Assembly: GCF_028765165.1 (NCBI RefSeq) | Contig: NZ_JARADB010000002.1 | Location: 1,173,048 to 1,237,047, forward strand | Length of the DNA stretch: 64,000 nucleotides | Reading direction: 5' to 3' | Source of the DNA: Paenibacillus sp. MAHUQ-63 | GTDB taxonomy: Bacteria; Bacillota; Bacilli; Paenibacillales; NBRC-103111 | Shown here: positions 16,399-25,400 of the stretch, one piece after another | How positions within the stretch are numbered: position 1 is the first letter of the stretch | Layout: the number at the start of each line of letters is the position of its first letter | Notes under the pieces: generated by a model | What the model was told of the DNA's origin: nothing | Database searches by the model: none | What the model saw: only the letters and a program-made list of their open reading frames with translations | Position numbers and translations under genes: made by a program

Positions 16399-16623
16399 GT
16401 GAATCTACGTATGGATTCGTGCATGGACCGACGCATGAGTCTACGTAAGGACTCGCGCATGGACCGACGCATTAATCTACGTATGAATTCGCGCATGAAC
16501 CGGCGCGTGAATCTGCAGCAATCCGCGCATGATTTCGCGCGTCGAAGGGATCTGAGATGTTCATGTCTAGCATCGAGCGAGTCATCAGTCGTGCATACAC
16601 GAACCAACATAAGCGGTAATTGA
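16399..16623 (+). CDS. Possible small repeat-encoded Arg-rich ORF (doubtful)
   Basis: A 74-residue frame starting at GTG 16399, six bases after TAGGAG. Its first 40 residues are built from tetrapeptides such as MNLR, MDSC, MDRR, MSLR and MNSR, encoded by a 12-bp DNA repeat grouped in 36-bp units. It ends 33 bp before the giant secreted protein gene. The frame may be real, for example as a leader peptide, or only an effect of a repeat whose unit is a multiple of three; the opposite strand is also open and Arg-rich. No homologue is recognised. Confidence 0.2.
   Translation: MNLRMDSCMDRRMSLRKDSRMDRRINLRMNSRMNRRVNLQQSAHDFARRRDLRCSCLASSESSVVHTRTNISGN
16401..16545. repeat. 12-bp/36-bp tandem repeat
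   Basis: Units such as GAATCTACGTAT, GGATTCGTGCAT and GGACCGACGCAT follow each other. Three of them make a 36-bp higher-order unit starting at 16401, 16437 and 16473, followed by a decayed fourth. Confidence 0.85.
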
Positions 16624-16656
16624 AGAGAAAGGACATACATAGAAGGGAAGTGCCTA

Positions 16657-19600
16657 ATGATGAGAGGCTACACCTATTCGCTACGCAAACGATGGCAGGC
16701 ATCTCTTGCCGTGATGCTGCTGGTTTGCACAATTGTATCCGGTTATGGAAGCGGTTTAAACGCTGTGTATGCACAAGAGGAAGCAGGGGGGAGTTCTCTT
16801 GCGGCGGCAGCCCCGATCCATGAGAAGATCATGGCCAAAAATGCGGCAGCCCGTACGATTGAATTGGCTTACAAAGGTACTGTCCCTTTGAGCGATACGT
16901 TGACCGTCGTGCAGCAGTTCGCCGACACGAGCGTGGCACGCACACTGAACGATGTCATGGTCGGTGCGGAGAACGTCGACGTCTATTTAGGCGAAGACGG
17001 CAAGGCAGCGCGTATCGTTATCGTCGGGGAAACGCCGATGAACCGGATGCGTGTCGGCATCCGCAACAATATTAGCGACATCACCGACATGACGCAAATC
17101 AATCACGGTGCCATCGAGATCAAGTCGGCCAAGGGCTTCGCGATCACCGATAAGGCAGCTAATCAGACCTACCCGGTTGCGGCGGGTGCGCAAGTATCTT
17201 TTACCGTCGCCAACGGGGAAATCGCAGTCCAACAAAACGGCACGCCCATCGCAGTAACGCCAAACCGGCTGTATATCGAGCCGGCGGCCGATGATTCGCT
17301 GCTGCAGGTCATGTCGATTACCCGAGCTCAGGGAAATCCTCAGTACCGGGGGACGCTCGAAATATTCCTTAATCCCGACAAATCGAAGCTAAGGCTTATT
17401 AACGAGCTGGATATCGAGCAGTATTTGTATCAGGTCGTCCCTAGCGAGATGCCCGCTTCATTCGGTCTGGAGGCTTTGAAAGCGCAGTCCGTCGCAGCGC
17501 GCACTTACGCATTAACGGATTATATGACGAGCCGGTTCGCCGATCTCGGTTTCCACATCGATGACAGCACGCTCAGCCAAGTGTACAACAACCAAGTGGA
17601 AAACGCGTTGACGACGCAGGCGGTGCAAGCAACTGCCGGCAAGATCATGAAGAGCGGCAATGCGCTCGTCGATGCGCGATTTTACTCGACATCAGGCGGT
17701 TACGGAGCATCGAAGCATGAGGTGTGGCAGGATGTCGACACGAATCTGTTCCCGGGAACGCCGCTTCCGTATTTGACGGGGCGCAGCTATACGTTCGATC
17801 CTGCAAACAGCGGAAGTATGCTCAGCATCGATACGTCCAATGAGCAGGCGTTGAATGATTTTTACAAAAATTTGACTTATACCGGCTATGATTCCGAATC
17901 CCCGTATTTCCGCTGGAAAGTGAGTTTGACGAGAACCGAGCTGCAAAATACGGTGAATAAAAACATCAAAGTACGCTATGCGCAAGAACCGATGTTTGTT
18001 TTGACGAAAGGCGAAGACGGCGCTTTTGCGAGTAAACCGATACCGGAAGAAGGCGTCGGAACGATTGCCAATCTGTACGTTGCGAGGCGCGGGGCCGGCG
18101 GCAACGCGATGGAGCTTGTGATTGAGGGAAGCACCGGCACTTATAAAATTTTGCGCGAATACAATATTCGCTTTACGATTCGGCCCAATAAGACGGACAC
18201 CGGCGGCGGGGATGTACTCGCTTACCGTGCGAAGGGAGGGGCAGGAACCTATGATAATTCACCGCTGAAAAACCCCAGTATCCTCTACTCGGCGTTCCTG
18301 ACTTTCGATCTCGCACGCGATACGGGCGGCGAACTAACGGGTGTTACCTTCTACGGCGGCGGCAATGGACATGGCGTCGGCATGAGCCAATTCGGAGCGC
18401 AAATGCTCGGGCAGCAGGGCTGGAGCTATGACAAAATTCTCGATGCCTATTACAAAGGCATGCAGATCTCGGATCTGAATGCCCCCGTGCTCCGCAGGCT
18501 GGAACTTTCACCAGCATTTGCGAATATCGCACCTGGATCAACGCAAGCTTATACCGTCAAAGGGTATGACGGAAGCGGCAGCGAAATGGCGGTTCCTGCA
18601 GAAGGGCTCGTCTGGAGCCAAACCGGCGGGATCGGCACCGTCTCTTCCGCAGGTCAATTGACAGCATCGAGTACGACGGCGGTCGGTAAGGTGTCGGTTT
18701 CTACAGGCGGGGCAGGCGGAGCAAGCGGGGAGGCGGCCGTAGTCGTCGGCAAGCCTTCGGTTGTGGTCGAAGATTTCGAGAACACGAGCGATCTTGCAGC
18801 GTCCAGTGTGCGTTCAGTTCCGAACTCGGTCCAGTTCACGAAGGCCAACAGACCTGAACCTGTGCAAGCCGGCACATTCGCCGGGAAATTCACGTATGAC
18901 TTTACGGGAACGACAGGCACATCTGCAGCCTATTTGAACTTCAAAGACGAGCTTGGCGGCACAGGCCGCATTCTGGAAGGGTATCCACGAAAGCTTGGCG
19001 TGTGGGTATACGGCGACGGTCAGAAGCATTGGCTGCGCGCTATGCTGCAGGATTCCGCCGGCACGAAGCCGACGATCGATTTCACGCTGGTCGGCGGGCT
19101 GAATTGGCTCGGGTGGAAATATGTCACGATCGATCTGCCTGCGAATTTGAAGCCGCCGATTCGATTGAATCAAATTTACCTGGTGGAGACGAGCGACACG
19201 AACAAAAACGGGGGAACCCTTTACATCGATCAAGTAACGGCTTTGTATGCGAACACGGATGTGTTCGAGCTGGGGCTGTCCGGTTTGACGCCGATGGTGA
19301 TTGGCGAAAGCAAGCAATTGGTCGTCCAGGCAACGTATTCCGGCAGCACGGCGCCTGTGACGGTGCGAAGCGGCCTAACTTTCTACAGCAGCGATCCTGG
19401 CGTTGCAGCCGTGAATGCCCAAGGTGCAGTGAAGGCACTGAAGGCAGGCAGCACGACGATTACGGCGCTATATGGAAGCGCGCCGCCTGCAGTGTATGAG
19501 CTGAAAGTCACCGCAGAGGCACCTGTGGTTGAACGCTTGGAGATCGCAGGACTGACGCCGATGGAGAAAGGTCAGTCGAAGCAGGCGAAGGTGTTCGCGA

Positions 19601-22362
19601 CGTATGCCGGTGAGGCGAACCCGGTTGAGCTGCCGGTTAGCGAAGTTACTTTCAGCAGCAGTGCCACGGATGTGGCAACCGTCGATGCGATCGGCAAGGT
19701 GACGGCGATGAAGGCCGGTCAGACGACGATTACTGCCGCATACGGAGGTAAAACAGCCGGTTATGAGCTTGTCGTCACGAACCCTATCGCCGTTCTGCAA
19801 AGCATCGAGATTCAGGGGCTGAGCGCCATGATAATCGGTGATACGCAGCACCCTCGCGTGACGGCGCAGTACAGCTTGACGCCGGATCCGGTCGAGCTGA
19901 CGAGCGGCGTAACGTTCAAGAGCAGCAACCCTGCTGTCGCAGCGGTTGACGAAACAGGGAATGTAAGCGCCTTGAAAGTAGGTTTTACGATGATTACAGC
20001 TTCGTTCGAAGGCAAAACGGATTATTTCACGATCGTTGTCAATCAGCCGGCATCGGCGCCGAAACGCGAGCTGAGAGCGGCATGGATCGCCTCCGTGGAC
20101 AATATCGACTGGCCGCAGAAGGGCGTTGTGACACCGGAAGCGCAGAAACAGTCCTTCTCCGCCATGCTGGACCAATTGGCCGCAACGGGCATGAATGCCG
20201 TAGTCGTTCAAGTGAAGCCGACAGCGGATAGCTTCTATCCGTCTGAGTACGGCCCGTGGTCCGAGTATTTGACGGGAGTGCAGGGACAGAATCCCGGCTA
20301 TGACCCGCTGGCTTTTATGATTGAGGAAGCGCACAAGCGCAATATGGAGTTCCATGCCTGGTTCAATCCGTACCGGGTCTCCATGAAGGATAATATCGGG
20401 AATTTGGTTGCGAATCATCCGGCAAGACAGCATCCCGATTGGGTTGTCAGCTACGGCGGCAAGCTCTACTACAATCCGGGCGTGCCGGCTGTGAAAGATT
20501 TTGTCATCGGCAGCATTATGGAAGTAGTGAATGGCTATGATATCGACGCTGTTCATATGGATGACTATTTCTATCCTTATGTGGTAGACGGCCAAGATTT
20601 CCCTGACAATGCCACCTATCAAACATACGGAACAGGCTTCACGAACAAAGGAGACTGGCGTAGGGACAACGTGAACAAATTGGTGCATGAACTGTCCGTC
20701 GCGATTAAACACAAGAAAAGCTACGTGAAGTTCGGCATCTCGCCGTTCGGGGTATGGCGCAATATTGCCGACGATCCGACGGGCTCCGATACGACAGCCG
20801 GCCAGCGTAATTACGATGATTTGTATGCGGACACGCGGACCTGGATCAAGCAAGGCTGGATCGACTATATGACGCCGCAAATTTATTGGAATTTCGGCTT
20901 TACGGCGGCGGCTTACGAGAAGCTGATCGACTGGTGGACCCGAGAAACACAGGGGACCAATGTGCATTTGTATATCGGCCACGCGGTTTACAAAATCGAT
21001 GCGAACAATGAGGCATGGGCGCTTCCCGACGAGCTGCCGAATCAGTTGACATACAACCGGAACTTTGCAGACGTTAAGGGAAGCATGCATTTCAGCACGA
21101 AGGACCTGCTCAGAAATCCGCTGGGCATCAAAGACCGCCTGACAACGGACAGCTACAAGCTGCCTGCATTGATTCCGGCGATGCCCTGGATCGATGCTGC
21201 TGCGCCAGGGAAACCGGCATTGATCTCCGCTGTGCGAGGTACGAATGGCGCCGAGCTTACCTGGAGCGTCGAAGCGGACGGCGAAGCAGCGTATTACGTC
21301 GTATACAGATTCGATGGCAGCGAGGGAGGCAGCATCGATCAGCCTTCCCACATCGCCGCTATAGTCCGCAAACAGCCGGGCGATGTGCAGCGCTACACCG
21401 ATACCGCCGCAGCTGCGGGGCAGCAGTTCACCTATGCGGTCACTGCCGTAGACCGTGTGCATAACGAGAGTGAACCGAGCAGCTACGTCACGCTAGGCGA
21501 GAGCCGGAAACGGATCGAGCTGGAGCCGATCGGCGAGCTTGCCGCAGGCGCAACGAAGCAGGCGAGAGTGATGGCGTATGACGCCGAACACGCAGAACCG
21601 GTGGATGTGACGGGCTACTCGCAGTTCGGCAGCTCGCAAACCGATGTGGCGGTGATCTCGTCAAGCGGCTTAATTACGGCGCTGAAGGAGGGTTCCAGTG
21701 TCATTACAGCCACTTATGGCGCATTAACGGCAGCGGAGACCGTGCAGGTGCGCGTCTATAACGAGGAGCCCGCCGCCGTCTTGTCGGCACCTATCAGCGT
21801 GACCAAGGGACAGCCGTTTACAGTAAATGTTGGGCTTCATAATGTGACATCCGGCGTCTATGCTGAGGACATTACGGTTGAATACGATGCAGCCGTTATG
21901 GATTATGTATCATCCGTCTCGCTCCGCAGCGGCGTCGAGATCGTGTCTGAGAAGTCAGCTCCAGGCACAATAAGGTTGATCTTGGCCAGCCAAGGCGCGG
22001 GAAGCGCGATTAGCGGCAATGTCGAACTGGTGCAGCTGGCCTTCCAAGCCAAAGCGCTTGAGCAAACAACGTCCGGAACGGTTGCGGTCTCGAATGTCCT
22101 GTTAGGCGACAGCCAAGGCAGAGAGATTGCGGCGCGTCCGGCATCCGCCCGGATCGAAGTTGTCGTTCCGCCGCCTGGCAAGCCGGGAGACGCCAATGGC
22201 GATAACCGTTACAGCATAGGCGATCTGTCGTTCGCCGCAGCTCATTACGGCAAGGACAGCACAAGCCCCGACTGGAATCGGATCAAGGCGGCTGACTACG
22301 ACGGCAACGGTATGATCGATATTGCCGACCTGGCCGCTATCGCAAGTAAAATTGTGGAATAA
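16657..22362 (+). CDS. Giant secreted SpoIID-GHL10 protein with cohesin and dockerin
   Basis: A 1901-residue secreted protein. After a signal peptide (cut near residue 39, AVYA), the order is: SpoIID/LytB-like domain (about 230-605, with VVPSEMP, ALKAQSVAARTYAL and GHGVGMSQFGA), an Ig-like domain, a jelly-roll carbohydrate-binding-like domain (about 703-865, starting VVVEDFEN), three Big_2 domains (869-1128), a GHL10 glycoside hydrolase-like barrel (about 1137-1490, ELRAAWIASVDNIDWP), an FN3 domain, another Big_2, a cohesin (about 1707-1834) and a C-terminal dockerin (1843-1901) with two calcium loops (DANGDNRYSIGD and DYDGNGMIDIAD). SpoIID proteins act on peptidoglycan glycan strands. GAAGGGA precedes the start. 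First gene of an operon with a second cohesin-dockerin protein and a cohesin-SLH anchor. Confidence 0.85.
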   Translation: MMRGYTYSLRKRWQASLAVMLLVCTIVSGYGSGLNAVYAQEEAGGSSLAAAAPIHEKIMAKNAAARTIELAYKGTVPLSDTLTVVQQFADTSVARTLNDVMVGAENVDVYLGEDGKAARIVIVGETPMNRMRVGIRNNISDITDMTQINHGAIEIKSAKGFAITDKAANQTYPVAAGAQVSFTVANGEIAVQQNGTPIAVTPNRLYIEPAADDSLLQVMSITRAQGNPQYRGTLEIFLNPDKSKLRLINELDIEQYLYQVVPSEMPASFGLEALKAQSVAARTYALTDYMTSRFADLGFHIDDSTLSQVYNNQVENALTTQAVQATAGKIMKSGNALVDARFYSTSGGYGASKHEVWQDVDTNLFPGTPLPYLTGRSYTFDPANSGSMLSIDTSNEQALNDFYKNLTYTGYDSESPYFRWKVSLTRTELQNTVNKNIKVRYAQEPMFVLTKGEDGAFASKPIPEEGVGTIANLYVARRGAGGNAMELVIEGSTGTYKILREYNIRFTIRPNKTDTGGGDVLAYRAKGGAGTYDNSPLKNPSILYSAFLTFDLARDTGGELTGVTFYGGGNGHGVGMSQFGAQMLGQQGWSYDKILDAYYKGMQISDLNAPVLRRLELSPAFANIAPGSTQAYTVKGYDGSGSEMAVPAEGLVWSQTGGIGTVSSAGQLTASSTTAVGKVSVSTGGAGGASGEAAVVVGKPSVVVEDFENTSDLAASSVRSVPNSVQFTKANRPEPVQAGTFAGKFTYDFTGTTGTSAAYLNFKDELGGTGRILEGYPRKLGVWVYGDGQKHWLRAMLQDSAGTKPTIDFTLVGGLNWLGWKYVTIDLPANLKPPIRLNQIYLVETSDTNKNGGTLYIDQVTALYANTDVFELGLSGLTPMVIGESKQLVVQATYSGSTAPVTVRSGLTFYSSDPGVAAVNAQGAVKALKAGSTTITALYGSAPPAVYELKVTAEAPVVERLEIAGLTPMEKGQSKQAKVFATYAGEANPVELPVSEVTFSSSATDVATVDAIGKVTAMKAGQTTITAAYGGKTAGYELVVTNPIAVLQSIEIQGLSAMIIGDTQHPRVTAQYSLTPDPVELTSGVTFKSSNPAVAAVDETGNVSALKVGFTMITASFEGKTDYFTIVVNQPASAPKRELRAAWIASVDNIDWPQKGVVTPEAQKQSFSAMLDQLAATGMNAVVVQVKPTADSFYPSEYGPWSEYLTGVQGQNPGYDPLAFMIEEAHKRNMEFHAWFNPYRVSMKDNIGNLVANHPARQHPDWVVSYGGKLYYNPGVPAVKDFVIGSIMEVVNGYDIDAVHMDDYFYPYVVDGQDFPDNATYQTYGTGFTNKGDWRRDNVNKLVHELSVAIKHKKSYVKFGISPFGVWRNIADDPTGSDTTAGQRNYDDLYADTRTWIKQGWIDYMTPQIYWNFGFTAAAYEKLIDWWTRETQGTNVHLYIGHAVYKIDANNEAWALPDELPNQLTYNRNFADVKGSMHFSTKDLLRNPLGIKDRLTTDSYKLPALIPAMPWIDAAAPGKPALISAVRGTNGAELTWSVEADGEAAYYVVYRFDGSEGGSIDQPSHIAAIVRKQPGDVQRYTDTAAAAGQQFTYAVTAVDRVHNESEPSSYVTLGESRKRIELEPIGELAAGATKQARVMAYDAEHAEPVDVTGYSQFGSSQTDVAVISSSGLITALKEGSSVITATYGALTAAETVQVRVYNEEPAAVLSAPISVTKGQPFTVNVGLHNVTSGVYAEDITVEYDAAVMDYVSSVSLRSGVEIVSEKSAPGTIRLILASQGAGSAISGNVELVQLAFQAKALEQTTSGTVAVSNVLLGDSQGREIAARPASARIEVVVPPPGKPGDANGDNRYSIGDLSFAAAHYGKDSTSPDWNRIKAADYDGNGMIDIADLAAIASKIVE

Positions 22363-22375
22363 GGTTAGACACATG

Positions 22376-22404
22376 CCGCCTCTTTCCCTGTGGGGGAGGG
22401 GCGG
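22376..22404 (+). other. Intercistronic RNA hairpin
   Basis: CCGCCTCTTTCCC (22376-22388) pairs with GGGGGAGGGGCGG (22392-22404), including wobbles, around a 3-base loop. No T tract follows; the next ribosome-binding site is at 22416. It probably tunes expression of the two giant proteins. Confidence 0.5.
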
Positions 22405-22428
22405 ACTCGTAAACAGGAGGCTTCAAGG

Positions 22429-25400
22429 ATGATAAAGCTTCGCAGGAAACTTTCCGTCTGGCTGTGCGGCGTCTCGGTACTCTCCATGCTCCTTCCATCT
22501 GGAGCCGCTTCGGGGGCTGTGCCTGCTGCGGTGAGCCAAGTGATCGATTCGCGGCAGATGGACATAGCCCCAGGCGCCGTATACAATTGGTACGATATGA
22601 AGCTGGACCGCGGGTTGGAGAAAATACATACGATTGAATTCAATCCGCAGAGCGGGGATTTGGATTTGCAGCCGGGCACAACGAACGGCAAAGTATACGG
22701 GATGCAGGGGTTGTCCCAAATGGCTAGCGACGCCGATCGAACCGGTAATCGCGTTATTGCGGGAATTAACGGAGATTTCTACGATCTGGCGAACGGTATT
22801 CCGCTAGGCATGTTCATGGGGGACGGCCGCATCTTGACGAGTCCGCCCAGCGACTGGTTTGCCTTCGCTTTAAACCATGACGGGACGACGCTATTCGGCC
22901 CGAGTCCCAAATTGACGAGAACCGTGACCATCAAGGGGAAGACGTCGAGCATTACGCATATTAACCGCTTGCGCAGCACGGATGCGCTGGTGCTGTATAC
23001 GGAAGATTATTACACTTCGACCATGACGAATGAACTTGGCGACGAGGTTGTGCTCGACATCGTCGAAGGCGATGTGAAGAGCGGCCAGACGATGAAGCTC
23101 CAAGTCGCCGAAATTCGTAAGGACCGCGGGAATTCTGCACTGACGGCCGGCCAAGTCGTTTTATCGGCGGCAGGCAATTCCAGAGCTATTCTGGCCGGTC
23201 TTCAAGTCGGCGACGAGCTGAGCGCCAGCTTCGAATTGGAAGCCGCTTGGCGCAATGCGCAACTGGTCATCGGCGGCTCGGAGCTGCTGGTCAAGGACGG
23301 CATCGTTCAGCCGAACAGCGATACCGCCGTACATCCGCGTTCCGCCATCGGAGTCAAGGCGGACGGTACGATCGTGATGTTCGAGGTCGACGGCCGTGCG
23401 CCGGGGTTCAGCGAAGGCGTACAGCTTCAGGAGCTGGGACAATTGATGAAGAGCCTCGGCGTCGTGCAGGCGCTCAACCTCGATGGCGGCGGCTCCTCGA
23501 CCGTCGTGGTGAAGCTTCCGGGACAGACGGCGCGCCAAGTCATGAACCGGCCTTCGGACGGCGGGGAAAGAAAAACCGCGAACGGGCTGCTGCTCGTCAA
23601 CAAGGCTCCCGAGGGGGCGGCGTCCAAGCTGGTTGTACAGCCGAATTTCGAGCGCGTGCTGGCCGGTTCGAGCGTCAACTTCCAGTCCTACGCGGTGGAT
23701 AATGCCGGACATCCGGCTGCTTATGCGGGTGAGCGCAGCTGGCGAATGGATCCGATGAGCGGTACGATCGACGGCACAGGCAAATTTACGGCCGGAACCG
23801 CGCCGGGGATATCCGAATTGACCGTAAGCGGTTCCGGTCTGGAAGCCGGGAAAGCGACTGTCGAGGTGGTTGATGAGCTGACACAATTGAAATTTCCCGA
23901 TGCAGTGCAAACGTTCGCTTCGGGCAAATCTGCGGTTCTCTCCGTTATTGCATTGCGGGACGGTCAAGTTGTGCGGGCGGATAACAGCCAATTGAGCTGG
24001 CGCGTAGAAGGACCGATCGGTACAATCGACGCAAGCGGCACTTTCACCGCAACGAATGAAACGGAAAAAAACGGAAAAATTTACGCAAGCTATCACGGAG
24101 TGGAGACATCAATGGACGTTAACGTAGGCCTTCCGCCTGTTATTCTTGAAGATTTCGAGAACGGGCTGGGCAATTATCTTGTCAGCTCCTCCGCACAAGC
24201 GGTTAAGAGCGTTGCAAGTATTGAAACGAATGAGGAATTCGTCAGATTCGGCGGCAAAGCGCTGAAGCTGGAGTATGATTTTACGGGCAAACCGGGGACA
24301 TCCGGCGCATATCTGACTGTCAAGGACGTCGCTTCACGCATCCAAATCCCAGGATACCCGGAGAAAATCAGCATGTGGGTGTACGGCGACGGACGCACGC
24401 ACTGGCTGAGAGCCCAGCTCAGGGATGTGAACGGGGCCATTCCGATCGACTTCACGGACCAGAATATCGGAGTGAATTGGACGGGATGGAAATACGTGGA
24501 GGCCGTCGTGCCGAAAGGCAGGACGCTTCCGCTCACGATCGATATGCCGGTCCGCTATATGGAGACGCAGGCGGCCAAGAAGGATGCCGGAGTCATCTAT
24601 GTCGATCAGATCCGCGCGCTGTACGGACCTACCAAGGACGATATGGATCCGCCGGTCATCACGAACCTATCGCCTGCCGAAGGTGCCGTCGTGCATACGA
24701 ATACTCCTATGATCCGCGCGTACGGTGAGGATTACGGCTACAATCACGAAACGCATCCGGGAACTACGCTGATCGATCCGGACAAAATAAGGTTGTATCT
24801 GGACGGTGCCTTGATATCCCATGCACTGTATCCGCCGGAGGGCCGCATTTGGCATACGCCGGAAGTGCCTCTCGCGGACGGCGTTCATCAAGCGAAGCTG
24901 CAGATCAAAGATTTGTCCGGCAACCAGACGACGAAGGAATGGACATTCACGGTCGAGACAGGCGCGCCCAAAATCGTGTATGAAGCTCCGCAAGAAACGT
25001 ATGCGGGCAATACGTATACGGTTGACCTGAAAGGTGTCAAGGCCTCGAACATTCGTGACGGTCAGATTGAATTTGCTTTCGATCCCGCGAAAATTGAGGG
25101 GCTGCAAGCAATCAAAGGTGCAAAGCTGGACGACTCCATGTGGCAATCGACCATCGATCGGGTCGGAGGCACCATACGTCTAACATGGACGGGATTGCAG
25201 GCTGCAGCGCTGGGAGATGAAGATTGGCTCGGTCAAATCTCTTTCCGGGTGAAGCCGGATGCGGCAGGTACGCATGAGATTGCCTTCCGTTCCGGTACGA
25301 TCAGATTCACGGATACGGGCGAGACGCCTTTCGCTTTCTTCGGATTGCCGGTAACGGCTGTGATCAAGCAGCATTTGTCACTGGGCTGGGATGAGTTCGG

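Noticed and set aside
16386..16640. Minus-strand Arg-rich frame across the 12-bp repeats
   Set aside because: It is open only because the repeat unit is a multiple of three; no ribosome-binding site precedes it on that strand.
19468..21462. 664-codon open frame on the minus strand
   Set aside because: It lies fully inside the giant SpoIID-GHL10 gene, has no ribosome-binding site and an unlikely composition; the plus strand shows clear domains. The long frame results from GC-rich codon use.
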